Part shown: positions 54,280-64,000 of the stretch, piece by piece
Layout of the letters: each line of letters begins with the position of its first letter
Numbering within the stretch: position 1 is the first letter of the stretch
Assembly: GCF_003265705.1 (NCBI RefSeq)
Contig: NW_020312935.1
Location: forward strand, 6,852,245-6,916,244
From: Callorhinus ursinus
Lineage: Eukaryota > Chordata > Mammalia > Carnivora > Otariidae
Reading direction: 5' to 3'
Length of the DNA stretch: 64,000 nucleotides
Made by a program: the position numbers and the translations under genes
The notes under the pieces: generated by a model
Told to the model about the DNA's origin: nothing
The model's database searches: none
Seen by the model: only the letters and a program-made list of their open reading frames with translations

Positions 54280-54390
54280 AAATGAAGACTGACCTGAACT
54301 TATTATTGGAGTGCCTGAAGTATCAAATGGACAACCCTTTCTCACAAAAGGAAGCTTTGGTCACTATTCATTCAATTTGTCAACAAAATA
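54280..54390 (+). CDS. TERB1: TERB1 first certain coding exon
   Basis: Starts AA ATG AAG after acceptor ttcttcag. Encodes MKTDLNLLLECLKYQMDNPF, then SQKEALVTIHSICQQN. Donor gtaaga. Confidence 0.92.
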
Positions 54391-57300
54391 GTAAGACATA
54401 ATACTGAATTTTTATCTGTGATTCTAGTTCTTTAGTATTGTGATATATGAAATATGCATAGTTCTTTCTCTTTGACTCAGTTACTCTATATGCTTTGTTA
54501 CTAAGTTCATGTGATTTATTTTCTCCTTAAAAGATTCTTAATATCATTTATGTTTTGTTTTTCTGTACACCCTATAGGTAATGCAGGTGTTTATTTTAGG
54601 GAAATTGGTGGTTTGATGTTTGTAAAAAATCTTGCAAAGTCAAGTGAACATAGCATGGTAAAAGAAGCAGCCTTATACACATTAGGAGCTGTTGCAGAAC
54701 AAAATGGTAATATATGAAAACTTTTTTTCATTATCCTTCAAGCACTGTGCTATATTTTAACAAACTACTAAAAAGTAATTTTAGAATTAAGTTCCTTTTT
54801 TACATGTCTGAATAGTTTTATCTAGTTATTTTATTTATTTGTTTAAATTCATGTATGCCACTTGTTAACTAATGAAAGAACCAGTAAAATATGACAACTG
54901 TTTGAAAGGCAATGACAAAAAAAACTTAGGCGTTATGGAATACTAAAATAGATTTGTATGTAGGCATATAACTGGTCAGTATCTGCGGGGCAACAATCAA
55001 TTGTGTTCTGCTGGCCAAAATGTTTTGTATTTCTATGATCAAGGGTAACCTAGGGCACCTGGGTGGTGCAGTTGGTTAAGCGTTTGACTCTTGGTTTCGG
55101 CTCAGGTTGTGATCTCAGGGTTGTGAGACTGAGCCTTGCGTGGGGCTCTGTGTGAGATTCTCTCTCCCTCTTCCTCTGCGCCTCCTGCTCATGTGCTCAT
55201 GTGCGTGCACTCTAAAAATAAATAAATATATATATATTTTTAAAGTATGACTTGGATTACTATCGGTTTTCTGCAATTTACAGAGATGTAAAATAGCCCA
55301 AAGACAGTGAAAGACACAGATAATCTAGAAGGGTGTGCTAGATGGGACATTCAGTAATCATTTCAAAATCTTTCACAATTTTTCTTCCTGTTAGTCGGAA
55401 ACATTTGTTTCACTTTGTCTTCTATTGTGCTTATCTTTTTTTTGTCATGCAAAAGTTTATTTTTACAAAAATAAAATTCATCATTCTTTCTTCTTTTTGC
55501 TTCTGGATTTTGAGTCATAGGAAAGTTTTCCGTACTCTAAGATTCTAGGGGAATCCACCCACATTGACTTTTGGTCCTAGTATGGTTTTATTTTTTATGT
55601 TTACATTTTCCTTTTTGAATTCCTTTTGAATATCCTGGGGTATGGCATGATATATGCTCCAGTTTCATCTTTTTTTATGTGGCAATCCAGCTATTCTAAC
55701 ACTTCTTATTAAAAAGATCTTTTTCATGTTGATTTGAGATGCTATTAGTGCTTCATGAATTTGCATATGTGGTGGGTCTATCTCTGGTTTTTCTGTTACG
55801 TTCATTCTCTATATAACTAGGTAGTTGAGTCAAAAAACAAAGATAACCTACAGCATCTTGTATATAGATAAATATACTCTGGGTATAGAAATTCATGTTG
55901 GTAAAAACTGTTCCTGTATTATACCCGAAATGAAGTTGAATCTAAAGTACTGGTTTGTCAAACAACTTTCTATTTTTAAATTTTCATTTTTTTTTTTAAT
56001 GTGGGGCTTGAACTTGACTCTGAGATCAAGACCTGAGCTGAGATCAAAAGTCAAATAGCTTAGCCAATTGAGCCACCCAGATGCCTCTTAAATTTTTATC
56101 CATAAATATTTCTTCATCATTTGGTAGGAACCAAGCTGTGTGCTAGTCATTGGGATAAATGAGACACAGTCCTTTGCTTTGAGGGAAAGTCTAATAGCTT
56201 GTCCTAAATACTGGATAAAATACAAATTACATCTCTGTGTTCAAATTATTATTATTTTTATTTTTTTTTTAAAGATTTTATTTATTTATTTGACAGAGAG
56301 AGACGAACACAAGAGAGGGGAGTGGGAGAGAGAGAGAGGGAGAGAGGGAACACAAGAGGGAACACAAGCGAGAGAGGGAACACAAGCAGGGGGAGTGGGA
56401 GAGGGAGAAGCAGGCTCCCTGCCGAGCAGGGAGCCCGATGCGGGGCTCGATCCCAGGACCCTGGGATCATGACCTGAGCCGAAGGCAGACGCTTAACGAC
56501 TGAGCCAGCGAGGCGCCCTTAAATAAAATCTTTAAAAAAATTTTTTTTCTCTTGCTATGTTTTGTTACTTACTCATCCTCTTAAATTTTTTTTCATATTT
56601 TTTTGTTTAGTTAGGTTTGGGGTTTTGTTTTTTTTTTTAAGATTTTATTTATTTGCCAGAGAGAGAGAGCAAGAGAGAGAGCGATCAAGCACAAGCAGGG
56701 AGAGTGGCAGGCAGAGGGAGAAGTAGGCTCCCCACTGAGCAAGGATCCCAATGTGGGACTTGATCCCAGGACCCCGGGATCATGACCTGAGCCGAAGGCA
56801 GATACTTAACCGACTGAGCCACCCAGGCATCCCTAGTTAGGTATTTATTAGAAATTCTAGGAGATTTTGTGCATGTTTTAGAGCCTCAGTCAAGTACTTC
56901 TGATTAAGGTACTGCTTTTTTGGTCTGCTAATTGAGTAAGCACATAGCAATTTTTCAGAAATTTTGTTGCATGACTAATAAATGTCAATGAAATGAGATC
57001 TGGTTGAGAACCATCTGTTTGGCAACTTTATATTTTATTCAGCATATTTTAAGACTTAGGCTAATGCATAGAAATTGAAATTTTATTTTTGTTTTTCAGT
57101 TTACTGTCAGCAGACTTTGTGCACTTCAGAATTATTTGAAGACTTAACTTGGTTCCTATCTAATGATGATTCAAACACAAATTTGAAAAGAATGTCTGTC
57201 TATGTTATTTTGGTTCTAGTTTCAAATAATAGTAAGTACATTCTTTCGTGGTGTAGAAACATTTAAAAAAATAATAAATTGAAATAGTCTTTGTTCTTTT

Positions 57301-60300
57301 TATTCTAGTCTTTATATTAGTGTCTTTTTTTTTTTTTTTTTAAGTAGACTCTACGTCTAGCGTGGAGCCCAGCACAGGGCTTGAACTCACAATCCTGAGA
57401 TCAAGACCTGAGCTGAGATCAAGAGTTGGACACTTAACTGACTGAGCCACCCAGGCACCCCTATATCAGTGTCTTTTTAAAAAATCTTACTAACTTCTGA
57501 GAACTACTAGCTTTAAAGAAAAGAGAATCACATATATTTAATTGTTTGATATTTATTAATTATAAGAAATAGTAAAGTGATTTGTGTTATTTAAATAACA
57601 TTGAAAAGGAGCAGCTTTAAAAGCAAAAGAGGCATTTGATGATTAGTTTGGTTGATTTTCCACTGAATTAGCCATTTAGTTACAGTGTTTATTATATCAG
57701 CTAACAATAGCCTTAAATTTCATGTAGCTCTTAGCTAAAATTATTTCAGTTTTGGAGGAAATTTGAATGCTGTCTTTTTCTGAGCATAGGTAGTGTATAA
57801 CCCCGATTACAGATTTTTATCTATTGCAATACTTTAAAGTGATTACAAGTTATTTATTAAAAATACTACTTAAATGTTTTTCATTTCTGCAAAATTATTT
57901 ATAAACAGAAGTCCTATTTGTATATTATATGTCTGTTTTTTTAAGGGACTGGACAAACACTTGTAAGAGAAACAGGTTGTATTACAGTTCTGACACAGTT
58001 GTTCAGGTAAGAAAATACAAATTTTTTGTTTTTATTCATTATTTAAGACTTTAACACATTTGTTTTAATTTGCTTCTTCCTTTTTTTTTTAACCAAATAG
58101 GACTGTTCTTTCAAAATATGAGTTGAATTTGTCGGATAAAAATGCATTCCAGAGCTATCAGTTATGGTCTTCAGTGTGTAGTACTTTGTGTGTCTGTGTC
58201 AACAATCCTCAAAATGGTAATATCTCAAATATTTAAATATAAAAATAAAATAAAACAAATGAACTGATATTTTCCAAATATATTAAAACATGATTGACTT
58301 TGTCTCCTTTCAGATGAAAATCAAATGCTTTGCTGTTCACTTTTTCCACATGCCAATGACTGGCTAATAAATTGTATCAAACCTGAGATAATTCGCCCTG
58401 TTTGCTCATTTATTGGACTCACTCTTGCAAATAACAGTAAGTATTCATTATTCTCTAGTTTTACTTGAAGAAACATAGTTCAAAGCATAACAAAAACCTA
58501 ATGAGTTAATTATGGAGTTAATTGAATTAATTAAATAATTTTATTACAGTAAGTTGGGTCGTTTTGGTTGCATTTAGACTATTACAGATAGGAAAATCTT
58601 GAAAGGAGACATTGTTAGGAAGATAATAGGAAAGATGGAGGTAGCAGCATAGTTTTGAATCTCTCCCGATACCCTCACAAAACAGAGCAACTAGATAGCA
58701 AAACTAAAGCCCCACACAGTATATTCTCTGATCACACATAATTAAATTAGAAATGAATAAAAATAAAACATCTAGAAAAGTACCAAATATCTGAAAATTA
58801 GTGCTAAAAAAGAGACTAAAAAAAAAAAACCCTACAAACCCATGAGTAAAAGAGTAAGTCATGGGGCGCCTGGGTGGCTCAGGCATTAAACGTCTGCCTT
58901 CGGCTCAGGTCATGATCCTAGGGTCCTGGATTCAAGCCCCACATCGGGCTCCCTGCTCCGCGGGAAGCCTGCTTCTCCTTCTCCCACTCCCCCTGTTTGT
59001 GTTCCCTCTCTCGCTATATCTCTCTGTCAGATAAATAAATACAATCTTTAAAAAAAAAAGTAAGTCATGAAGAAATTAGAAATGTTTTTAACTGAATGAT
59101 AGTGAAAGCACAACATTAAAAAACTGGGTTGCTAAAAATAAATAAATGAATGAATAAAAAATAAAAGCTGGGTTGCTGCAAAAACATTCCAAAAGCAGTG
59201 TTTGGAGGGAAATTTATAGCACTACAGTTTGTATAAGGAAAGAAGAAAGCTCTCAATCAATTATATTAGTTTCCACCAAAGAAACTAGAAAATAAATCAA
59301 GTTAAACTCAGAGTAAAGAAGGAAATAATAAAGAGAAGATAAGAAATCAGTGCAATAGAAAAATAACAGAATAGGGAAAAATCAATGAAACCAGAGCTAG
59401 TTCTTTAAAAAGATCAATGAAATGGATCCTTTAGCCAGACTAACCACAAAATAAAAAGAGAGGGCCCAAATTACTAATATCAGGAATAAGAAGTGACATC
59501 ACTCTAGATCCTAACAAATATTAAAAGGATAATAAAGGAATAATCAAAACAACTTTATGCCACTAAATTTGACAACTTACATGAATTGGATAAATTCTTT
59601 GAAAGGCACCAACCACCAAAGCTCTCTCAGAAGTAATAGATAATCTGAATATTATTATATATATTAAAGAAATTGAATTTGTAGTTGAAAACCTAAAACA
59701 GGAATTTCCAGGCCCTGATGGGTTCACTGGTGAATTATGCCAAACATTTAAGGAAAATAAATTCTACATAAATTGCCAGGAAATGGAAGTGGAAGAAACA
59801 CTTCCCAACGCATTTTGATGTTTTTATTTTATTTTATTTTATTATTATTTTATTTAAGTAATCTTCATGCCCAACATGGGGCTGGAACTCACAACTCAAG
59901 AACAAGAGTCGCATGCTCTACTGTCTGAGCCAGCCAGGCGCCCCTTTCCCCATACATTTTAGATCAGCATTACTCCCATACTAAAACTTGAAAAAGACCT
60001 TACAAGAATACTGTACATCAATATCCTTTATAAATATAGATGCAAACATCCTTAACAAAACATTAACAAATAAGGGGTTCCTGGCTGGCTCAGTCTGTAG
60101 AGCATGTGGCTCTTGATCTTGGGGTAATGAGTTCCAGCCCCATGTTGGGTGCAGAGCTTACTTAAAGAAATTTTTAAAAAGTTATTAAAATTTTAAAAAA
60201 TATTAACAAATCAAATCCAGCAATATCCAGAAAGGATAATATATTATGACCAAGTGACATTTATCCTAGGAATGCAAGATTGGTTGAACATTGGAAAATT

Positions 60301-63300
60301 CACCATATTCACAGGTTGTGACAGAAAAGAAAAACTATACAATCTAAAAGGATACAAGGAAAGCTTTTCACATAGTTCAACATATATTTGTGACAAAAGC
60401 TTTTGGTAAACTAGAAATAGATAGAACTTCTCAATGGGATAGAGGGCCTCTACAAAACACAGCTAACATATTCAATGATGAAAGACTTAATGTACCCTCC
60501 ACCAACCCCAAGATTGGAAAAAAACAAGGATGGCCTCTCTCAATGCTTTAACATTTTACTGGGTGTTCAGGCCAGTGAAATAAGACAAGAAAATAAAAGG
60601 CATAGAGATTGAAAAGGAAAAGAAAATACAGTATTTATTAATACGTGACATGATTGAAGAATCTCCAATAAAGCTACAGGAATGAATAAATGATTTTGGC
60701 AAGGTTGCAGGATACAGGGTCATATACAGAAATCAACTGTATTTCTATGTAGTAGCACCAAGCAATCGGGAACTTAAACTATCATTTATAATCATATCAA
60801 AAAACTACTTAGGGATATATTTAATGAAATATGTGCAATGTCTATATGCTGAAAACTATGAAACATTGCTGAGATAAAGAAAACCTAAATTAATGGGTGA
60901 TATATTACACTCATGGATTGTAAGACTCAATATTATTAGAATGTCACTTCGCAAATTCATCTCTTGATTCAAGGCATTCCCCATCAAAATACCAGCAGGC
61001 ATTGCTGTAGAAATTGACAGGCTGATTCTAAATTTACATGGAAATGGAAAGGGGCCAGGATAGTCAAAACTTTTGAAAAAGGTCAAAATTATGGGATTTA
61101 TATTACTTGATTTCAGTACTTATCATACAGTAATCAAGAAAGTGTGGCATTAGTTTAAGTGTAGACATACTAGATCAATGGAACAAAATAGAGAACCCAG
61201 AAATAGACCCACACATATATAGTCGCTGGTTTTCTAAAAAGGTGCCATAATAATTCCATGTGGGAATTTGTCTTTTCAAAAAATGCTTCTGGAAAGAGTG
61301 GATATCTGTACACATAATATGAATCTCAACCCTAATTTTATACTGTTTATAAAAATTAACCTGAAGTGATCCACAGACCTAAGTGTAAGAACTAAAACTG
61401 TAAAATTCTAGACAAAAACATAGGAGCAAATCTTCATAATTTGGGAGAAGACAAAGATTTCTTAGGACACAAGTATGAGCCACTAAGGAAAAAGTGAGAA
61501 ATTGGACTTCAGTGAAATTGAAACCTTTAACTCTTCACAAGACCATGTTAAAATGAAACGGAAAACCATAGGCTGGAAGAAAATACTTGTGAAATGTACA
61601 TCTGACAAAGAACTTGTACCCAAAATATATAGAGAACTCCTACAAATTGGTAGGACAAAAAACAACCTAATGATTAAAAAAATGGGAAAGATTTGGACAA
61701 ATACTTCACCAAAGAAGGTACAAATATTAAATTGTAAATAAGCATCGAAAAAGTTTTTTAAAAGATGCTCAAAATCATTGGTCATCAGAGAAATCCAAAC
61801 TAAAACCCCAGGGATACCTCTACACACACCATACCTAAAAGCAGAAAGGCTAGTAATATTAAACGTTGATGAGGATGTGGAGCAACTAGAACTTTCTCAC
61901 ACATTGTTGGTGTGTACCTATATTCACGTATTTAAAGCAAATAGTTATGTTTCACATGCAAAGGAACATATCTCTATAATTCCAAAATTCTCTTTCCATG
62001 ACGCTTTGACATTTCCTTTTTCTCTAAAAGTCAACTTGAAATAGTAATAATTTTAGGACCTCATTACTCTTAGTAAACTCGTATGAAATAAGAGATTAGA
62101 TAAAATTTGAAATATTCAGTGTACAAGTGTAGACTAGGATGTTCTTGTGCTTATAAGCCTGAATTTTTATTACATAGGCTATTACTAGAAAATGTGGTAA
62201 CAGTGCCATTTTTATCTAAACATTTAAAATTATTTCTTTTTCAAGAGGTTTTTGTTTTGTTTTGTTTTTTAATGAAAATACTTTGCAGAAAAGAAACCTG
62301 TTTTGGAGTCTCCATAATATTGAAAATGGTTGCTTATCCTTCAGTAACATTTCCTAACAGCTCCTTTCCCAGACGGAGAAAATTCTGAACCTGATGGTTT
62401 TTTTAATACATATTATTTATTTATTTATTTTTAAAAAGATTTTATTTATTTATTTGACACACAGAGAGAGACAGCTAGAGAGGGAACACAAGCAGAGGGA
62501 GCAGAAGAGGGAGAGGCAGGCTTTTGATGGAGCAGGGAGCCCAATGCGGAGCTCGATCCCAGGACCCTGGGATCATGACCTGAGCCGAAGGCAGAAGCTT
62601 AATGACTGAGCCACCCAGGCACCCCAATACATATTTTTTAAATGTTTATTTACTTGAAAGAGAGAGAATATGAGCAGGAGGGGCAGAGGAGGAGGAGAGA
62701 GAATCCCAAGCTGACTCTGCACTGAGCCTGGAGCCTGACACAGGGCTTGCTCTCACAGCCCTGAGATCATGACCTGAGCTGAAACCAGTAGTCGGAAGCT
62801 TAACCTACCACGCCACCCAGGTGTCCCCGAACTTGATGGGTTTTTTTTTCTTTAGATTAAGATCTTTGTGTTTTATCAAACAGTATAAAAAGTAATTTTT
62901 TCATTTAAATCATCTTTGCTCAGGGCGCCTGGGTGGCTCAGTTGGTTAAGTGCCTGCCTTCAGCTCAGGTCATGATCCTGGAGTCCCTGGATCAAGTCCT
63001 GCATCAGGCTCCCTACTCAGTGGAGAGCCTGCTTCTCCCTCTGTCCCTCATCCCACTTGTGCTGTCTCTCGCTTTTTCTCAAATAAGTAAATCTTAAAAA
63101 AAATAATCTTGGTTCAATTTGCGATACTAGGGTAGACTGGAAAGAAGATTTGTGGCAGAATTACAATCACTAACCCATGTATCCATTTGTTATAAACCCA
63201 CTGCTTGTATAGGGGCTGTGAAGACTATTGAATGCACAGACCCATGGGATACTTTCCCATCAGAATCCTTTTCAACAGTGGAACAAGACACTTCAAACTT

Positions 63301-64000
63301 TTTTAAAAAATGTATTTTTCACTGAGTATTTTTTTGGAATAGTTGTTATGTCTCTCAATAATATGTTATAATTTTATGTTCTAAGAAGTAAAAGAATTAG
63401 GTTTAAATAAGATGGCAAAAATATGTGTTCCTTTGGAATAATTACTTTGCCCTTTGAAGATTCAAGCAATCTAAGGAATGAGTTATGTTGGAATTCAGAA
63501 AATAGGCAGCTTGCTAATTGCAATACCAAGCTAAATGAATGAATCTATTCTTCATAACTCTATTGAAAGACTTCGAGTTTACTAATGTCATTCTTGCCAA
63601 ATATACCAGTTCTTGCTAAATGAAACAAAAAACGTATCTAACAGGAAACACTGTACTGTATATGTAGTTGTTCTATGTAAAAGTTCGTTTCTTACCTAAG
63701 GAAATGACCCATTTTATGATTATATGTATGCACAGGTAAAGATTGGATTTTTCATTCTTTAATTTTGGGATTTTTAGTATTTGAAAAAGTCATGTGAATG
63801 TCATATTTAGTGCAAATTAATTGAATGGAACCATACACTTGTCTTATTTGAGGTATTAATAGTTTTGCTACTTTATTCCTTAAGCATATGTTCAGAAATA
63901 CTTTATATCTGTGGGTGGACTGGATGTATTGTCTCAAGTTCTTGTGCAACTGGAATCAGATTCACACAAGACTCTTTCCAGTGCTAAGCTTGCGGTGGTG
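54280..64000 (+). CDS. TERB1: Telomere repeat-binding bouquet formation protein 1, N-terminal part (cut by window end)
   Basis: TERB1 (CCDC79) joins TERB2 and MAJIN to tie telomeres to the inner nuclear membrane in meiotic prophase. Seven in-phase exons are read: 54280-54390, 54578-54706, 57100-57231, 57946-58006, 58101-58216, 58314-58436 and 63885-64000 (open). They give about 263 residues with no stop. The product begins MKTDLNLLLECLKYQMDNPF and shows armadillo-type helices (REIGGLMFVKNLAKSSEHSM; SVGGLDVLSQVLVQLESDSH), the family's N-terminal ARM region. The TRF1-binding part and the C-terminal MYB domain lie beyond the window. An upstream exon may add two residues (ME). It runs in the same direction as NAE1, as in human. 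Confidence 0.94.
54578..54706 (+). CDS. TERB1: TERB1 coding exon
   Basis: Encodes NAGVYFREIGGLMFVKNLAK, then SSEHSMVKEAALYTLGAVAE and QN, an ARM-like helix set. 129 nt, phase 1. Confidence 0.94.
55052..55238 (+). repeat. CAN-SINE, TERB1 intron
   Basis: 'gggcacctgggtggtgcagttgg' head, diverged body, tail followed by a short TA repeat. Confidence 0.85.
55420..55830 (-). mobile_element. L1 fragment, TERB1 intron
   Basis: Antisense wording of L1 ORF2/3' region: 'tttatgtggcaatccagctattctaacacttcttatt' order. Short and decayed. Confidence 0.5.
55988..56088 (-). repeat. CAN-SINE (older short type), TERB1 intron
   Basis: 'aatgtggggcttgaacttgac' to 'gagccacccagatgcc', with the inner part partly deleted. 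Confidence 0.8.
56262..56540 (-). repeat. CAN-SINE with GA-rich expansion and an orphan plus-oriented tail
   Basis: The body carries repeated 'gagagagggaacacaag' units that lengthen it by about 60 bases. Directly after the reversed head (56519) stands 'aaataaaatctttaaaaa' (56521-56538), the tail of a SINE in the opposite orientation. Confidence 0.85.
56630..56833 (-). repeat. CAN-SINE, TERB1 intron
   Basis: tagttaggt at 56608-56616 and 56834-56842 is the duplication. Confidence 0.9.
57100..57231 (+). CDS. TERB1: TERB1 coding exon
   Basis: Encodes YCQQTLCTSELFEDLTWFLS, then NDDSNTNLKRMSVYVILVLV and SNN. 132 nt. Acceptor tttttcag, donor gtaagt. Confidence 0.94.
57330..57461 (-). repeat. CAN-SINE (older short type), TERB1 intron
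   Basis: 'tatattagtgtcttttt' before and 'tatatcagtgtcttttt' after, one mismatch. Confidence 0.88.
57946..58006 (+). CDS. TERB1: TERB1 coding exon
   Basis: Encodes TGQTLVRETGCITVLTQLF, 61 nt. The acceptor is tttttaag, with A at -3. Confidence 0.92.
58101..58216 (+). CDS. TERB1: TERB1 coding exon
   Basis: Encodes TVLSKYELNLSDKNAFQSYQ, then LWSSVCSTLCVCVNNPQN. Cysteine-rich helix. Donor gtaata. Confidence 0.94.
58314..58436 (+). CDS. TERB1: TERB1 coding exon
   Basis: Encodes DENQMLCCSLFPHANDWLIN, then CIKPEIIRPVCSFIGLTLAN and N. 123 nt. Donor gtaagt. Confidence 0.94.
58864..59058 (+). repeat. CAN-SINE inside L1
   Basis: Exact duplications agtaagtcatg at 58853-58863 and 59059-59069. Body little diverged. 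Confidence 0.93.
59822..59944 (-). repeat. CAN-SINE (older short type) inside L1
   Basis: (TTTTA)n tail remnant, 'cccaacatggggctgg', 'gagccagccaggcgcccc'. Confidence 0.87.
60074..60200 (+). repeat. CAN-SINE (older short type) inside L1
   Basis: Head 'ggggttcctggctggctcag'. 'cattaacaaat' before and 'tattaacaaat' after are the duplication. Confidence 0.87.
62398..62828 (-). repeat. CAN-SINE with a second CAN-SINE in its tail
   Basis: Outer copy (62636-62828) is bounded by gaacctgatgg (62387-62397) and gaacttgatgg (62829-62839). The inner copy (62415-62625) has aatacatatt at 62405-62414 and 62626-62635. Confidence 0.88.
62923..63104 (+). repeat. CAN-SINE, TERB1 intron
   Basis: 'gggcgcctgggtggctcagttgg' head. 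'catctttgctc' before and 'aatcttggttc' after may be a worn duplication. Confidence 0.88.
63885..64000 (+). CDS. TERB1: TERB1 coding exon, cut by window end
   Basis: Encodes YVQKYFISVGGLDVLSQVLV, then QLESDSHKTLSSAKLAVV, still open at 64000. Acceptor ccttaag. It follows a 5.4-kb L1-rich intron. Confidence 0.93.

Larger units (their letters stand above)
58610..61990 (+). mobile_element. Decayed, rearranged L1, plus strand, TERB1 intron
   Basis: 'aatgaaaccagagctagttc', 'tttagccagactaacc', 'caggccctgatgggttcactgg' and 'tcatcagagaaatccaaact' occur in L1 order (ORF2 through its 3' part). Many stops and three SINE insertions. No intact frame; the short open frames here are L1 debris. Confidence 0.85.

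Noticed and set aside
61483..62044. Short open frames at 61.5-62.0 kb
   Set aside because: They lie in decayed L1 sequence; no intact ORF1 or ORF2.

Overview
This window is ordinary vertebrate nuclear DNA from a carnivoran mammal. Many tRNA-Lys-derived CAN-SINEs are present. The young ones start with the 'gcgcctgggtggctcag' type of head and have a CT-rich body and an A-rich tail. This head differs from the canid SINEC_Cf type, so an arctoid caniform (bear, seal or mustelid group) is more likely than a dog; this is inference from SINE type. Three spliced protein-coding genes can be read exon by exon, in the order known from human 16q22.1.

Region 1 (about 630-9,620, minus strand) is CA7, the cytosolic carbonic anhydrase VII. 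It has seven coding exons and a complete 264-residue frame, with a CpG-rich promoter and a TATA-like box near 9,620. Positions 9,721-16,200 are intergenic and hold old repeats (MIR, MER5A, an MLT1-like LTR, L2) and a few SINEs.

Region 2 (about 16,400-41,245, plus strand) is NAE1 (APPBP1), the regulatory subunit of the NEDD8-activating enzyme. It has twenty coding exons and a complete 534-residue frame, starting in a CpG island and ending at an AATAAA signal. Intron 7 holds an antisense processed pseudogene of cytochrome c (CYCS), complete with a target-site duplication.

Region 3 (about 41,900 to the window end, plus strand) is TERB1 (CCDC79), a meiotic telomere-attachment protein. A CpG-rich promoter lies about 0.7 kb past the NAE1 poly(A) site and carries E2F, MYB, ETS and CACGTG motifs. 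Seven coding exons follow from 54,280; the last is cut by the window edge. The long introns are filled with decayed L1 (minus strand at 48-54 kb, plus strand at 58.6-62 kb) and SINEs.

The genes do not form a pathway. CA7 handles CO2/bicarbonate, NAE1 starts neddylation, and TERB1 tethers telomeres to the nuclear envelope in meiosis. I found no new system, CRISPR array or tRNA gene. The more unusual points are a likely Cys-to-Ser change at a redox-reactive site of CA7, a germline-silencing-like motif set at the TERB1 promoter, a homopolymer A/G tract trapped between a SINE and its duplication, SINEs repeatedly nested in older SINE tails, and the CYCS retrocopy.
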